From positions 1 to 48,843 of the forward strand of contig JAFLZI010000003.1 in NCBI GenBank assembly GCA_029785625.1: a DNA stretch of 48,843 bases. The letters are read 5' to 3'. A program made the translations under genes and the position numbers. This DNA is from Nitrososphaerota archaeon (GTDB lineage: Archaea > Thermoproteota > Nitrososphaeria > Nitrososphaerales > UBA183). Below the pieces are notes generated by a model, which was given only the letters and a program-made list of their open reading frames with translations, was not told the origin of the DNA and did no database searches. Positions 25,196 to 33,078 of this stretch are shown here, piece after piece (position 1 is the first letter of the stretch; each line of letters opens with the position of its first letter).

Positions 25196-26128
25196 TCAAC
25201 GCCGGGCAGACAGTGCGCGCCTGAGGGCGGGTACCACCTGGTAGAGGTCCCCCACTATGCCGTAATCCGACGCCTGGAAGATTGGCGCTTCCTTGTCCGT
25301 GTTTATCGAGGCGACTATCTTCGAGTCCTTTATCCCGGCGACGTGCTGCAGCTGGCCGGAGATCCCCACGGCGAGATAGAGGTCAGGCTTGACCGTGACC
25401 CCGGTCAGCCCGATGTGGTGCTCTTCGGGGAGCCAGCCGAGGTCGGCGGACAGGGGGCGCGAGCACCCCAGGGCCCCGTGCATCGTCGCCGCGAGGTCCT
25501 CCAGCATGGAGAGGTCCTCCTTCTTCTTCACCCCTCTCCCGGCCGATACGATCACCTTCGCCGACCTCAGGTCGACCGCGTCCGCTGCCTTCTTCTCGCG
25601 CCCGACGACCTTCGACTGGTCGGAGACCGGACCCACGTCCTTCTCCTGGGTCTCCCCCGGCTGAGCCTCGGCCCTGGGATAGGCGCCGGTCTTCACCGTG
25701 GCGACCGCCGGGAACTCGCACCTAGTCTTCGCCACCACCTTCCCTGCGAAGACGTTCCTCTCCCCTGTCATCCCCCGGCCGTCGGAAGCGAGCCTCGCAA
25801 CCTCCGCCATGCATCCGACCCCGAGCTTGGCCGCAAGCCTCGACGCCGCCTCCCTCCCGCTCCTCGTCGCCCCCAGGAGGACCGCGATCGGGTGAGAGTC
25901 CTTCGCTGCCCTGGCGAGGGCTTCGGCGGCGACGGCCGGGGTGACATCGGGGCCGACTGGGCCCTTCAGCAGGAGCCTTCCGCCCGGGCCCCTGATCCCC
26001 TGGCGGACCGACCCGATGTCCACGATGCGGACCTCCGCCGAGGCGCCCTTCGCTACCTCCTGGGCAGCCGTCGCCACTTCGCCGGACACCTGCTCCGACT
26101 CGGAGTACACCCAGACCTCCCCGCTCAC
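25196..26128 (-). CDS. etfA: Electron transfer flavoprotein alpha subunit
   Basis: A 310-residue protein. The C-terminal FAD-binding domain begins near residue 185 and carries the signature LYLAVGISGQLQHVAGIKDSKIVASINTDKEAPIFQASDYGIVGDLYQVVP. The alpha subunit with EtfB accepts electrons from acyl-CoA dehydrogenase and delivers them to a membrane quinone reductase. The GTG at 26128 overlaps the etfB TGA (GTGA) and has a purine-rich GGAGG about a dozen bases upstream, suggesting coupled translation in the order acyl-CoA dehydrogenase, etfB, etfA. Confidence 0.96.
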   Translation of the reverse strand: MSGEVWVYSESEQVSGEVATAAQEVAKGASAEVRIVDIGSVRQGIRGPGGRLLLKGPVGPDVTPAVAAEALARAAKDSHPIAVLLGATRSGREAASRLAAKLGVGCMAEVARLASDGRGMTGERNVFAGKVVAKTRCEFPAVATVKTGAYPRAEAQPGETQEKDVGPVSDQSKVVGREKKAADAVDLRSAKVIVSAGRGVKKKEDLSMLEDLAATMHGALGCSRPLSADLGWLPEEHHIGLTGVTVKPDLYLAVGISGQLQHVAGIKDSKIVASINTDKEAPIFQASDYGIVGDLYQVVPALRRALSARR

Positions 26129-26889
26129 TTCAGGACCCCCTCCTTCGAGAGCGCCTCCACGAGCTTCGCGGCCGCCTCGTCAGGGCTCCCCTCGATCATG
26201 ACGTGCTTCCTGGTCGACGGCTGCGACAGCATCGAGACCACCTCGACCCTGCCGGAGCTCCCCCATGGGGCGATTTCCTCGCCGTCGAGCTCCTCGATTG
26301 GCTTCTTGGACGCCTGCATGATCTGGATGAGCGTCGGGTAGCGCGGCTCGTTGATCTCGCTCACCACGGACGCGGCGAAGGGGACGGGCGCTTCTATCAC
26401 CTCGACGCTGTCCTCGAGTGACCGCTCCACCCTCGCTGACTGGCCGGTCACCTCTATCTTCCGGGCGTAGCCGACGTAGGCGACACCGAGAAGCTCCCCG
26501 AGCATCGGAGGCACCTGGCCGGTGTAGGTGTCAGACGCCCCCTCAGAGCATAGGACCACGTCGTAGGGCCCAGACCTCTTGATGGCCGCTGCGAGGATCC
26601 TCGCGGTGCGCAGCGCGTCGATGGCCATCGGGTCCGCGGCCACAATCACCCCCCTGTCTGCGCCCATGGCGAGGGCCTCCTTCAGCGTCTTCTTCGACTC
26701 GGCGGCTCCCACCACGAAGACCACGACCTCTCCCTGGTGGGCGGACTTCAGCCTGAGCCCCTCCTCGACCGCATTCTTGTCGAAGGTGCTCATCTTCCCG
26801 GCTGCGCCGGCGAGGACCGGCCTCCCCCCTGGGTCGAGCCTGAGCTCTGTCTCGTCGACCGCGTGCTTCACGCATACTGCGATCTTCAT
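26125..26889 (-). CDS. etfB: Electron transfer flavoprotein beta subunit
   Basis: A 254-residue protein with the family N-terminus MKIAVCVKHAVDETELRLD and the AMP/nucleotide-binding region GADRGVIVAADPMAIDALRTARILAAAI, plus the DTYTGQVPPMLGELLG motif near residue 125 and VIEAPVPFAASV. It forms the ETF heterodimer with EtfA. ATG at 26889 overlaps the TGA of the acyl-CoA dehydrogenase gene (ATGA) and is preceded by an SD-like GAGGT seven bases upstream. The open frame extends to 27042 but only within the upstream gene. Confidence 0.96.
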   Translation of the reverse strand: MKIAVCVKHAVDETELRLDPGGRPVLAGAAGKMSTFDKNAVEEGLRLKSAHQGEVVVFVVGAAESKKTLKEALAMGADRGVIVAADPMAIDALRTARILAAAIKRSGPYDVVLCSEGASDTYTGQVPPMLGELLGVAYVGYARKIEVTGQSARVERSLEDSVEVIEAPVPFAASVVSEINEPRYPTLIQIMQASKKPIEELDGEEIAPWGSSGRVEVVSMLSQPSTRKHVMIEGSPDEAAAKLVEALSKEGVLK

Positions 26890-28055
26890 TGTGACCTCGC
26901 CAGCTCCCGCCTGGATATCAGCATGCGGAGGACCTCCGACGTCCCTTCGCCGATGGTGAGGAGCCGGGCGTCCCTCCAGTGCCTGTGCAGGTCGTCGGTG
27001 GTGTAGCCGTACCCCCCATGGATCTGGATGGCGTCGTCGCACGCCTTTAGGGACATCTCTGTGGCGTACACCTTGGCCTGAGACGCCTCCGAGGCGTAAT
27101 CGCCCCCCATCTCCTTGATCCTCGAGGCGTACAGGTAGAGGAGCCTGCCGGCGTTGATCCCGATCTTGGTGTCGGCCAGCTTCTCCCTCACGAGCTGGAA
27201 GTCGGCTATGGGCCTGCCGAAGGCGCGCCTCTGCCGAGCGTAGGCCAACGCCTTCCCGTAGGCGAGCTGGGAGATGCCGACGTTGAGGGCCGCGACCACT
27301 ATCCTCGCCCCGTGGAGGATCTCCTTCGCGTAGTCCGCCCCCCTCCCTTCCTCCCCGACCAGGTTCCCCTCGGGGACCCTGCAGTCAGAGAAAATCACTT
27401 CGCGGGTCTTCGAGCCCCTCATCCCAAGCTTCTTCAGCTCCGCGCCGAACTTCAGCCCTGGGCTGGAGGACTCTAGCAGGAAGCAGGAGGGGCCCTTCGA
27501 GGTCTTCGCGAAGACGAGGTAGATGTCCGCCTCCCCGGCGTTGGTAATGAACATCTTCGAGCCGTTGATCGAGTACTCCCCTGCCCGCTTCTCCGCCGAA
27601 GTGGCCATGGTCCCCGCGTCGGAGCCGGACGCAGGCTCCGTCAGCGCGAACGACGCCAGCTTCCTCCCCGAGATTATCGGCGCCAGATGGCGCTCCCGCT
27701 GGGCCTCGGTCCCGAACTTGAGAAGGCCCTCGGCCACGGCGTTGTGTATCTCAACGCTGAGGGCCATGGAGGCGTCGGCCGTGCCGAGGAGCTCCACGGC
27801 AGTGGCATAGACAGAGAAGGGGAGCCCCAGCCCGCCGTACTTGGTCGGGAACGGGATCAGGCTCATCCCCTGGCCGAAGAGGGCGCTCCGGGGTCCCGCC
27901 AACGACGCCTCTCCGGCGTCCAGCTTCGGGGAGAGCGGGAGTATCTCTTTCTCCATGAAAGAGCCCAGGGAAGAGAGGACTTCCGAGTACTCCTGGTGCT
28001 TGGTCGGATGGAACATCTGCATGAGCTGCTTGTGTTCGGCGGTGTAGATCGCCAA
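26886..28055 (-). CDS. Acyl-CoA dehydrogenase (FAD-dependent)
   Basis: A 389-residue flavoenzyme. FASFALTEPASGSDAGTMATSA near residue 130 and KMFITNAGEAD near 165 are the FAD and substrate motifs; RQRRAFGRPIADFQ lies around residue 265, and IHGGYGYTTDDLHRHWRDARLLTIGEGTSEVLR at the C-terminus. The usual catalytic Glu in the GGYGYTxE block is Asp354 here, and the block is one residue short. The isovaleryl-CoA-type Glu is also absent (LHGAR instead of a Leu-Glu-Arg pattern). It should oxidise an acyl-CoA to the 2-enoyl-CoA and reduce ETF. The start is TTG at 28055; the gatttaatc box (28089-28097) leaves a short leader. Confidence 0.92.
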   Translation of the reverse strand: MAIYTAEHKQLMQMFHPTKHQEYSEVLSSLGSFMEKEILPLSPKLDAGEASLAGPRSALFGQGMSLIPFPTKYGGLGLPFSVYATAVELLGTADASMALSVEIHNAVAEGLLKFGTEAQRERHLAPIISGRKLASFALTEPASGSDAGTMATSAEKRAGEYSINGSKMFITNAGEADIYLVFAKTSKGPSCFLLESSSPGLKFGAELKKLGMRGSKTREVIFSDCRVPEGNLVGEEGRGADYAKEILHGARIVVAALNVGISQLAYGKALAYARQRRAFGRPIADFQLVREKLADTKIGINAGRLLYLYASRIKEMGGDYASEASQAKVYATEMSLKACDDAIQIHGGYGYTTDDLHRHWRDARLLTIGEGTSEVLRMLISRRELARSQ

Positions 28056-28088
28056 GGTGAGACGCTGAGGTTTCCCGGCGCCCGGAGA

Positions 28089-28126
28089 GATTTAATCGTT
28101 CTCACTAACGAGAATTCCTAAAAGAG
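28089..28126. promoter_or_regulatory. Divergent promoter of the acyl-CoA dehydrogenase and PrpD-type genes with an inverted repeat
   Basis: Two TATA-like boxes face away from each other: gatttaatc (28089-28097) for the leftward acyl-CoA dehydrogenase-ETF operon and ctaaaag (28118-28124), centred 26 bases before the PrpD GTG. Between them TTCTC (28099-28103) and GAGAA (28110-28114) form an inverted repeat with a 6-base spacer. A dimeric repressor there would block both promoters. Which regulator, if any, binds is unknown. Confidence 0.5.
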
Positions 28127-28146
28127 CTTGGCCCGGGCCGCGGGTC

Positions 28147-29517
28147 GTGGACCTAGCGGGCCGCCTGGCAGACTACGTGACCTCGACGAAGTTCAGGAGC
28201 ATCGACGCAGTGACGGTCAAGGAGATGAAAGCAAGGGTGGTCGACGCGGTCGGGTGCGCCATAGGGGCGTTCGGCGAGAAGCCCATAGCGATGGCGAGGA
28301 AGGCTGTCCTGGGCCTGAGGAGCGGCGGCCCGTCCAGCGTCATCGGGACAGGCAGGCGGACATCCCCGGACCTCGCCGCCTTCGTGAACGGGTTCATGCT
28401 GCGGTACTTCGACTACAACGATACCTACCTCTCCAGGGAGCCCGCGCACCCGAGCGACAACATCGCTCCGTGCTTCGCGGTGGCGGAGGCGGAGGGGTCG
28501 ACAGGGAAGGAGTTCATCTCGGCGGCGGTGGCCGCCTACGAGGTCCAGTGCAGGCTCTGCGACGCGGCCGACCTGAGGCACCGGGGCTGGGACCACGTCA
28601 ACTACGGCCTGGTGTCGTCTTCGCTCGCTGCGGCGAAGCTGATGGGTCTGGATGCGAAGCGGGCGGAGCAGGCGGTGAACATCGCGGTGAACGGCCACAT
28701 AGCCATGCGCCAGGTCAGGGCCGGCGAGCTGTCCATGTGGAAGGGCGCCTCCTTCGCCAACGCCGCGAGGAACGGGGTCTTCGCTGCGGCCCTGGCCAGG
28801 GACGGGGTGACGGGGCCTTCCCCCGTCTTCGAGGGTGAGATGGGCTTCTTCAGGCAGGTGTCAGGTCCCTTCGACCTCGACGTCAACGGGTTCGGCGGGC
28901 GCGGAGGGGGGTACAAGGTGGCCGAGACCTACGTGAAGTACTGGCCCGCCGAGTATCACGCCCAGTCGGCGGTGTGGGCCGCGCTGGCCGTGAGGGAGGG
29001 GCTGAAGGGCCCCGGGGAAGTGAAGTCGGTCCTGGTCGAGACCCACGAGGCGGGGTACACGATCCTGGGCAAAGACCCCGAGAAGTGGCGCCCGGCGACC
29101 AAGGAGACGGCGGACCACAGCCTGCCATACATCGTTGGCATGGCGCTCCTGGAGGGGAAGATAGACAACGAGACCTACTCTGAGCGGAACATCAGGTCGA
29201 GCCGGAACCTCCGCTTCCTGCAGAGGGTAGAGGTGAAGGAAGACCCCGGCCTGACGGCGCTCTACCCCGCGAAAGGGATGGCCAACAGGGTGACCGTGGT
29301 CACGAGGTCGGGAGCGGTCGTCTCTAAGGAGGTGGACGTCCCCAGAGGGCACCCCCTGGACCCCATGGGGAGGGAGGAGCTGGAGCGGAAGTTCAAGGCG
29401 CTGACGGCTGGGAAGCTCGCCCCACAAAGGGCGAAAGAGCTCCTCGCCCTGCTGTGGAACCTGGAGCAGGTCCGGGACCTCAGGGAAGTGTTCAGCCTGA
29501 CGAAGGTCTCGACATAG
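28147..29517 (+). CDS. MmgE/PrpD-family protein (2-methylcitrate dehydratase-like)
   Basis: A 456-residue protein with the family signatures ARVVDAVGCAIGAFGEKP near residue 28, MLRYFDYNDTYLSREPAHPSDNIAPCFAVAEA near residue 84, and ADHSLPYIVGMALLEG near residue 320. PrpD dehydrates 2-methylcitrate to 2-methyl-cis-aconitate in propionate oxidation; some relatives are iminodisuccinate epimerases or other hydro-lyases. The HPSDN motif supports a dehydratase. No methylcitrate synthase or lyase is in this window. GTG at 28147 is leaderless with the box 26 bases upstream. The divergent, promoter-sharing acyl-CoA dehydrogenase suggests a link to odd-chain or branched-chain acyl-CoA breakdown, which yields propionyl-CoA. 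Confidence 0.85.
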   Translation: MDLAGRLADYVTSTKFRSIDAVTVKEMKARVVDAVGCAIGAFGEKPIAMARKAVLGLRSGGPSSVIGTGRRTSPDLAAFVNGFMLRYFDYNDTYLSREPAHPSDNIAPCFAVAEAEGSTGKEFISAAVAAYEVQCRLCDAADLRHRGWDHVNYGLVSSSLAAAKLMGLDAKRAEQAVNIAVNGHIAMRQVRAGELSMWKGASFANAARNGVFAAALARDGVTGPSPVFEGEMGFFRQVSGPFDLDVNGFGGRGGGYKVAETYVKYWPAEYHAQSAVWAALAVREGLKGPGEVKSVLVETHEAGYTILGKDPEKWRPATKETADHSLPYIVGMALLEGKIDNETYSERNIRSSRNLRFLQRVEVKEDPGLTALYPAKGMANRVTVVTRSGAVVSKEVDVPRGHPLDPMGREELERKFKALTAGKLAPQRAKELLALLWNLEQVRDLREVFSLTKVST

Positions 29518-29563
29518 CTCAAGGCTGTCTCACCTATATCATCGACCGGGGCGCCCCCTGGTC

Positions 29564-30337
29564 ATGGAGTCCGAGGAGCTCCTCAGGGAGGCGTTCGGGC
29601 TGAACTCCTACGAGTCGAAGCTCTACATCGCCCTCCTCGGCCGGGGGATGAAGGCGGGGGAGGCGGCCCAGGCGTCGGGGGTCCCACAGTCGAGGACCTA
29701 CGACACCCTGCGCTCCCTGGAGCAGAAGGGGTTCGTGGTGGAGTCGGACGGCGTCTACGAGTCAGCGACCCCCTCGGCTGCCCTCGGGTCGAGGGTTGCG
29801 AAGTTCGTCTCAGACTTTGAGGCGGGGCTCGCAGGGAAGCAGTCCGCGATGCGGAAGATAGTCGGGGAGTTGGAGCCGCTCTCGCGGCCGGAGGCAGGGG
29901 AGCAGGAGCCTGTGATGCTGAAGGGGCTCGATGGCATCGCAGCCGCGTTCCTCGAGGTCCTGCGCAGCTCGGATGACGCCTTCCTCCTTGTCAGGAAGGG
30001 GCTGGCGGCCAAGGCCGCGTTCCTGGGGGTCCTGAAGCAGGCGGGCAGGAGGCCGAAGAGGGTGAAACTCCTGATCCCGGCGAACCAGAGGCTCTCCAAG
30101 GTCGAGCTGCTGGAGGCTGAGAGCCAGGGGTTGGAGGTCCGCCGCTCCGACGGCGTCCTCCTCGACATGATGGCCGGGGACCGGGGCGGGGTCATCATCG
30201 GGGTGCCGGCGAGGGGGAGGGACGAGTCCTTCGCAGCCGTCGCCATCTGGGTGAGGAGCCCGTCCTTCGCCCTGTCCGTGATGGAGTCCCTAGGCCAGCA
30301 GTGGAGGGCCGCCAGGCCCCTTCGGGGCAACCCCTAA
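29564..30337 (+). CDS. TrmB-family transcription regulator
   Basis: A 257-residue protein. The N-terminal 75 residues form a TrmB-type winged helix (FGLNSYESKLYIALLGRGMKAGEAAQASGVPQSRTYDTLRSLEQKGFVVE), a helical linker follows, and the C-terminal half resembles the TrmB/phospholipase-D-like sensor fold (KRVKLLIPANQRL). Such regulators usually sense a small molecule and bind palindromes near promoters. Its TAA overlaps the start of a perfect palindrome (30337-30358) placed immediately before the next gene, so it is the prime candidate to bind that site and its twin at 32284. ATG at 29564 has cctatatcatc (29532-29542) about 26 bases upstream. Confidence 0.87.
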   Translation: MESEELLREAFGLNSYESKLYIALLGRGMKAGEAAQASGVPQSRTYDTLRSLEQKGFVVESDGVYESATPSAALGSRVAKFVSDFEAGLAGKQSAMRKIVGELEPLSRPEAGEQEPVMLKGLDGIAAAFLEVLRSSDDAFLLVRKGLAAKAAFLGVLKQAGRRPKRVKLLIPANQRLSKVELLEAESQGLEVRRSDGVLLDMMAGDRGGVIIGVPARGRDESFAAVAIWVRSPSFALSVMESLGQQWRAARPLRGNP

Positions 30338-30358
30338 TTACCACTCGCCAGTGGTAAT
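30337..30358. promoter_or_regulatory. Perfect palindrome before the LLM-class oxidoreductase gene (operator candidate, copy 1)
   Basis: Arms ATTACCACT and AGTGGTAAT are exact inverses, nine bases each, around the spacer CGCC. The site ends 3 bases before the ATG at 30362, and the expected TATA position (taatta, 30335-30340) overlaps its left arm. A protein bound here would block transcription. A copy with two substitutions lies at 32284-32305 before the prenyltransferase gene. The site is next to a TrmB-like gene. Confidence 0.8.
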
Positions 30359-30361
30359 CGT

Positions 30362-31351
30362 ATGAGGCTCGCCCTGGGTTACAACCCGGTGCTCAGCGTA
30401 CAGGACGCGGTGGCTCAGGCGTCGCGCGCGGAATCCCTCGGCTACGACTCGGTCTGGATGCACGAGAGCCTGTACCAGAGGGACGTGGTCACCTACATCT
30501 CGGCGATGGCGTCCGGGACCAAGAGGATCGGGCTCGGCTCCGGAGTGATCAATACCTTCACCCGCCACCCGGTGACCGCGGCGACCACCTTCGCCACGCT
30601 CTCCGAGCTGTCAGGGGGGAGGGTGACCCTGGGGCTCGGTCTCGGGAGCTTCCCCACCATCCCGCTCATAGGGCAGAAGATATTCCCGGTCGCCGAGACC
30701 AAGCCGATCCGCAGGATAAAGGAGTACGTCGAGGTGGTCAAGTCTGTCTGGGAGGGGGGGAAGGTCGACTTCGACGGCGACTTCTTCCAGGTGCACGGAC
30801 TGACCCTGGGCTTCAGGGTCGACCGCAGGGTGCCGATCTTCGTGGCGTCCCTTTCGCCCAAGACCCAGGAGTTCGCGGCCACGGTCGCCGACGGAGTGAT
30901 ACTCGCCCCCGCGCTGGGCACCGCGCTGGCGACGCAGAAGATGGTGGAGAACGTCAGGCGCGGGGAAGCGAAGAGGGGCCGCGGCGTGGAGAGGGCGTCC
31001 TACCTTCTGACTTCGGTAGACAGGGACCCCGCGAAGGCGGCCAAGGCCGTGAGGGACTACTACTTCTTCGCCTATCAGCTGGCCGAAGTCGTCAAGCCCG
31101 AGTCGCTCTCGCCCTACGGGGTGGAGGAGGAGGACCTGAGGCCGATGAAGGAGGCGTGGCGGAGTGGGGACGAAGCGGAGGCGAGGAGGCTGATCCCCGA
31201 AGCGGCGGTCGAAGCCCTCACGGTCACGGGGACCCCCGACCACGCGCTAGGCAGGGTGGACGAGTACAGGAAGGCAGGCATCACCCTCCCAATCCTCATG
31301 CCGATAGGCGACGTTGACTACGCCGTGAACGAGCTCGCGCCGGGCGGCTAG
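30362..31351 (+). CDS. LLM-class F420-type oxidoreductase
   Basis: A 329-residue luciferase-like monooxygenase-fold protein (TIM barrel). The order of motifs is RAESLGYDSVWMHESLY near residue 22, RIGLGSGVINTFTRHPVTAA near residue 58 and SGGRVTLGLGLGS near residue 82, as in methylenetetrahydromethanopterin reductase and other F420-dependent enzymes. Cofactor and substrate cannot be fixed from sequence; F420 is likely in archaea. The start ATG at 30362 lies 4 bases after a palindromic operator candidate. It converges on the MenA-like gene with a 4-base overlap, and both carry the same operator, suggesting joint regulation by the adjacent TrmB-like protein. Confidence 0.85.
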   Translation: MRLALGYNPVLSVQDAVAQASRAESLGYDSVWMHESLYQRDVVTYISAMASGTKRIGLGSGVINTFTRHPVTAATTFATLSELSGGRVTLGLGLGSFPTIPLIGQKIFPVAETKPIRRIKEYVEVVKSVWEGGKVDFDGDFFQVHGLTLGFRVDRRVPIFVASLSPKTQEFAATVADGVILAPALGTALATQKMVENVRRGEAKRGRGVERASYLLTSVDRDPAKAAKAVRDYYFFAYQLAEVVKPESLSPYGVEEEDLRPMKEAWRSGDEAEARRLIPEAAVEALTVTGTPDHALGRVDEYRKAGITLPILMPIGDVDYAVNELAPGG

Positions 31352-32277
31352 ACCACGGGCAGGTAGATGGAGAGGACCAGGGACGCCATGTACAGCAAGG
31401 CGAACTGCAGTGCCAGGGCCGCGGTCTTCGGGTCGGCGTTGTCCGGTATCGGCCCCCTGAACATCCTCCAGAGCTGGATGGCCCCCGGGAGCGTGAGCAG
31501 GACGAGGAGCGACCAGGCGCTGACGAAGCGCGACAGCACCTCCCCCAGGACGAAGGCATAGGCCAGCGCGAGCAGCCATCCGTAGACCCTGGAGGCCGCC
31601 TTCTCCCCCAGCCGGACCGCGACCGTCCTAGTGTCGACCGAGCCGTCGTAGCCGATGTCCCTGATGTTGTTCGCGAGGAGGACCAGGGCGACGAAGAGGC
31701 CGATGGGGACGGCCCCCGCCATCGGAACCCAGGAGAACCCCCGGGCCTGCACCATGTAGGCGCCCAGGGGGATGAGGAGCCCCCACATCACGAACACCGT
31801 CGCTTCCCCCGCCCCCCTCGCCTTCAGGACGATCGGGTCGGCGGTGTAGAGGACGCTCCCCAGCACCCCCGCGCCCGTGATCAGCAGGATCGCCGGCCCG
31901 GAGACCGTCGACAGGTAGGCGGCAGCCGCCAGGGTGACGGCGTAGAGGCCCAGAGAGAAGCCGAGTATCGTCGAGAGAGGGACGTCCCCTGCGGCGCCCG
32001 GGTGCAGCCTGTACTTCGTCGTAGGCGCCCCCTCCTTGTCCACGCCGTGCTTCACGTCATAGTAGTCGTTGAGGATGTTGGTCGCCGCATGGAAGGCGAC
32101 CATCCCCCCCAGGGTCACGAAGTAGAGCGGGAGGTCGACCTTCCCCGCGAGGGCGGCGAGGAGGGCGCCCATGGTGACCGAGGAGAAGGTCATTGTGAAC
32201 GACCAGGGCCTGGCCGAGAGGAAAGCGGTCCTGACTCCGAGGCGGCGGCCGCCTCCCCCGGTTCTTCTGGTGAGCAT
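31348..32277 (-). CDS. UbiA-family prenyltransferase, MenA-like
   Basis: A 309-residue membrane protein with about eight or nine helices. RPWSFTMTFSSVTMGALLA near the start, NILNDYYDVKHGVD (first Asp-rich motif, near residue 88) and LANNIRDIGYDGSVDTRTVAVRLG (second motif, near residue 202) match MenA, which attaches a polyprenyl chain to 1,4-dihydroxy-2-naphthoate. This would supply menaquinone for the EtfD-like and other membrane enzymes; other UbiA substrates are possible. ATG at 32277 lies 6 bases downstream (on the minus strand) of the second palindromic operator; ttattac at about 32303-32309 serves as TATA box. No other menaquinone gene is in the window. Confidence 0.87.
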   Translation of the reverse strand: MLTRRTGGGGRRLGVRTAFLSARPWSFTMTFSSVTMGALLAALAGKVDLPLYFVTLGGMVAFHAATNILNDYYDVKHGVDKEGAPTTKYRLHPGAAGDVPLSTILGFSLGLYAVTLAAAAYLSTVSGPAILLITGAGVLGSVLYTADPIVLKARGAGEATVFVMWGLLIPLGAYMVQARGFSWVPMAGAVPIGLFVALVLLANNIRDIGYDGSVDTRTVAVRLGEKAASRVYGWLLALAYAFVLGEVLSRFVSAWSLLVLLTLPGAIQLWRMFRGPIPDNADPKTAALALQFALLYMASLVLSIYLPVV

Positions 32278-32283
32278 GCCTCG

Positions 32284-32305
32284 ATTACCACTCGCCGGTG
32301 GTAGT
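32284..32305. promoter_or_regulatory. Near-copy of the palindromic operator, before the MenA-like gene (copy 2)
   Basis: Arms ATTACCACT (32284-32292) and GGTGGTAGT (32297-32305) flank the same CGCC spacer as copy 1; 20 of 22 positions are identical. The site lies 6 bases before the minus-strand ATG at 32277 and overlaps its TATA region. Conservation of the non-symmetric spacer suggests recent duplication or strong constraint. Confidence 0.78.
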
Positions 32306-32398
32306 AATAAGATTGGCAGGGCGCTTCGCGGGGAGAGTTCCTGGCCCGGCGGCGGGCTTGCGATGGGGATTTAACGCCGGCGGCCCCGGCGGCGCGAG

Positions 32399-33016
32399 TT
32401 GAGCAAGAGGCAAAGGGCCGCGCTGGGGCTGGCGGTAGTGGCGGCAGGGATGGCCCCGCTCTTCGTCCTCCCCAAGGGAGACTTCGCGCTGTCGACGTTC
32501 ATAGCCACAGGGTGCATGGCCGCTGTGGCCGTGGCCTCAGGCGGGTACCGCAGGCTGTTCGCCCCCCGCGCCTGGACCCTGGCCCTGGGGCTGGTCGCGG
32601 CCGCAGGGCTCTACGCGCTCTTCTATGCCGGGAACATGGCCATAGCAGCGTTCCACCCCCTCGGCGTCGGGACTCAGGCTGAGACGTCCATCTACGCCCT
32701 GATCGCGTCTTCGGGGAACCCGCTCCCTCTCCAGGTCCTCGTCCTGGCCTGCGACTCCCTCGGCTTCGAGTCGTACTTCAGAGGGACGCTGCAGGCGCTC
32801 GCCACGCCCAGGCTCGGGGGTGCGGCCCCCTTCGCGGTGGCAGCCGTGGACGCGCTGATCCACGCCGCGAGCTTCAACCTCCTCTGGGTGGTGGCGACAT
32901 TCATGGCTGACTCGGTCTGGGGGCTCACCTACTACCGGACGGGGGACCTGAGCTCGAGCGTGCTCAGCCACTTCGTGTGGGACGTCGCGATATTCATGGT
33001 CGCTCCGATAGGGTGA
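32399..33016 (+). CDS. CPBP-family intramembrane metalloprotease homologue
   Basis: A 205-residue protein with five to six predicted membrane helices. The motifs are ACDSLGFESYFRGTLQAL near residue 120 (family form EExxxR, here Glu-Ser-Tyr-Phe-Arg with a single Glu), DALIHAASFNLLW near residue 158 and SSSVLSHFVWDVAIF near residue 190. CPBP proteins include CAAX prenyl proteases and bacteriocin-immunity proteins; many have no proven substrate. One Glu of the usual pair is replaced by Ser, though the second Glu is retained. TTG at 32399 is leaderless, with gatttaacg (32369-32377) centred about 26 bases upstream. Confidence 0.75.
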   Translation: MSKRQRAALGLAVVAAGMAPLFVLPKGDFALSTFIATGCMAAVAVASGGYRRLFAPRAWTLALGLVAAAGLYALFYAGNMAIAAFHPLGVGTQAETSIYALIASSGNPLPLQVLVLACDSLGFESYFRGTLQALATPRLGGAAPFAVAAVDALIHAASFNLLWVVATFMADSVWGLTYYRTGDLSSSVLSHFVWDVAIFMVAPIG

Positions 33017-33078
33017 GCGCCGCAGGGGCGGTCCGATCCGCCTCGGCTCGCTTATAACGGCCGGAAAGCCGCGGGGGC

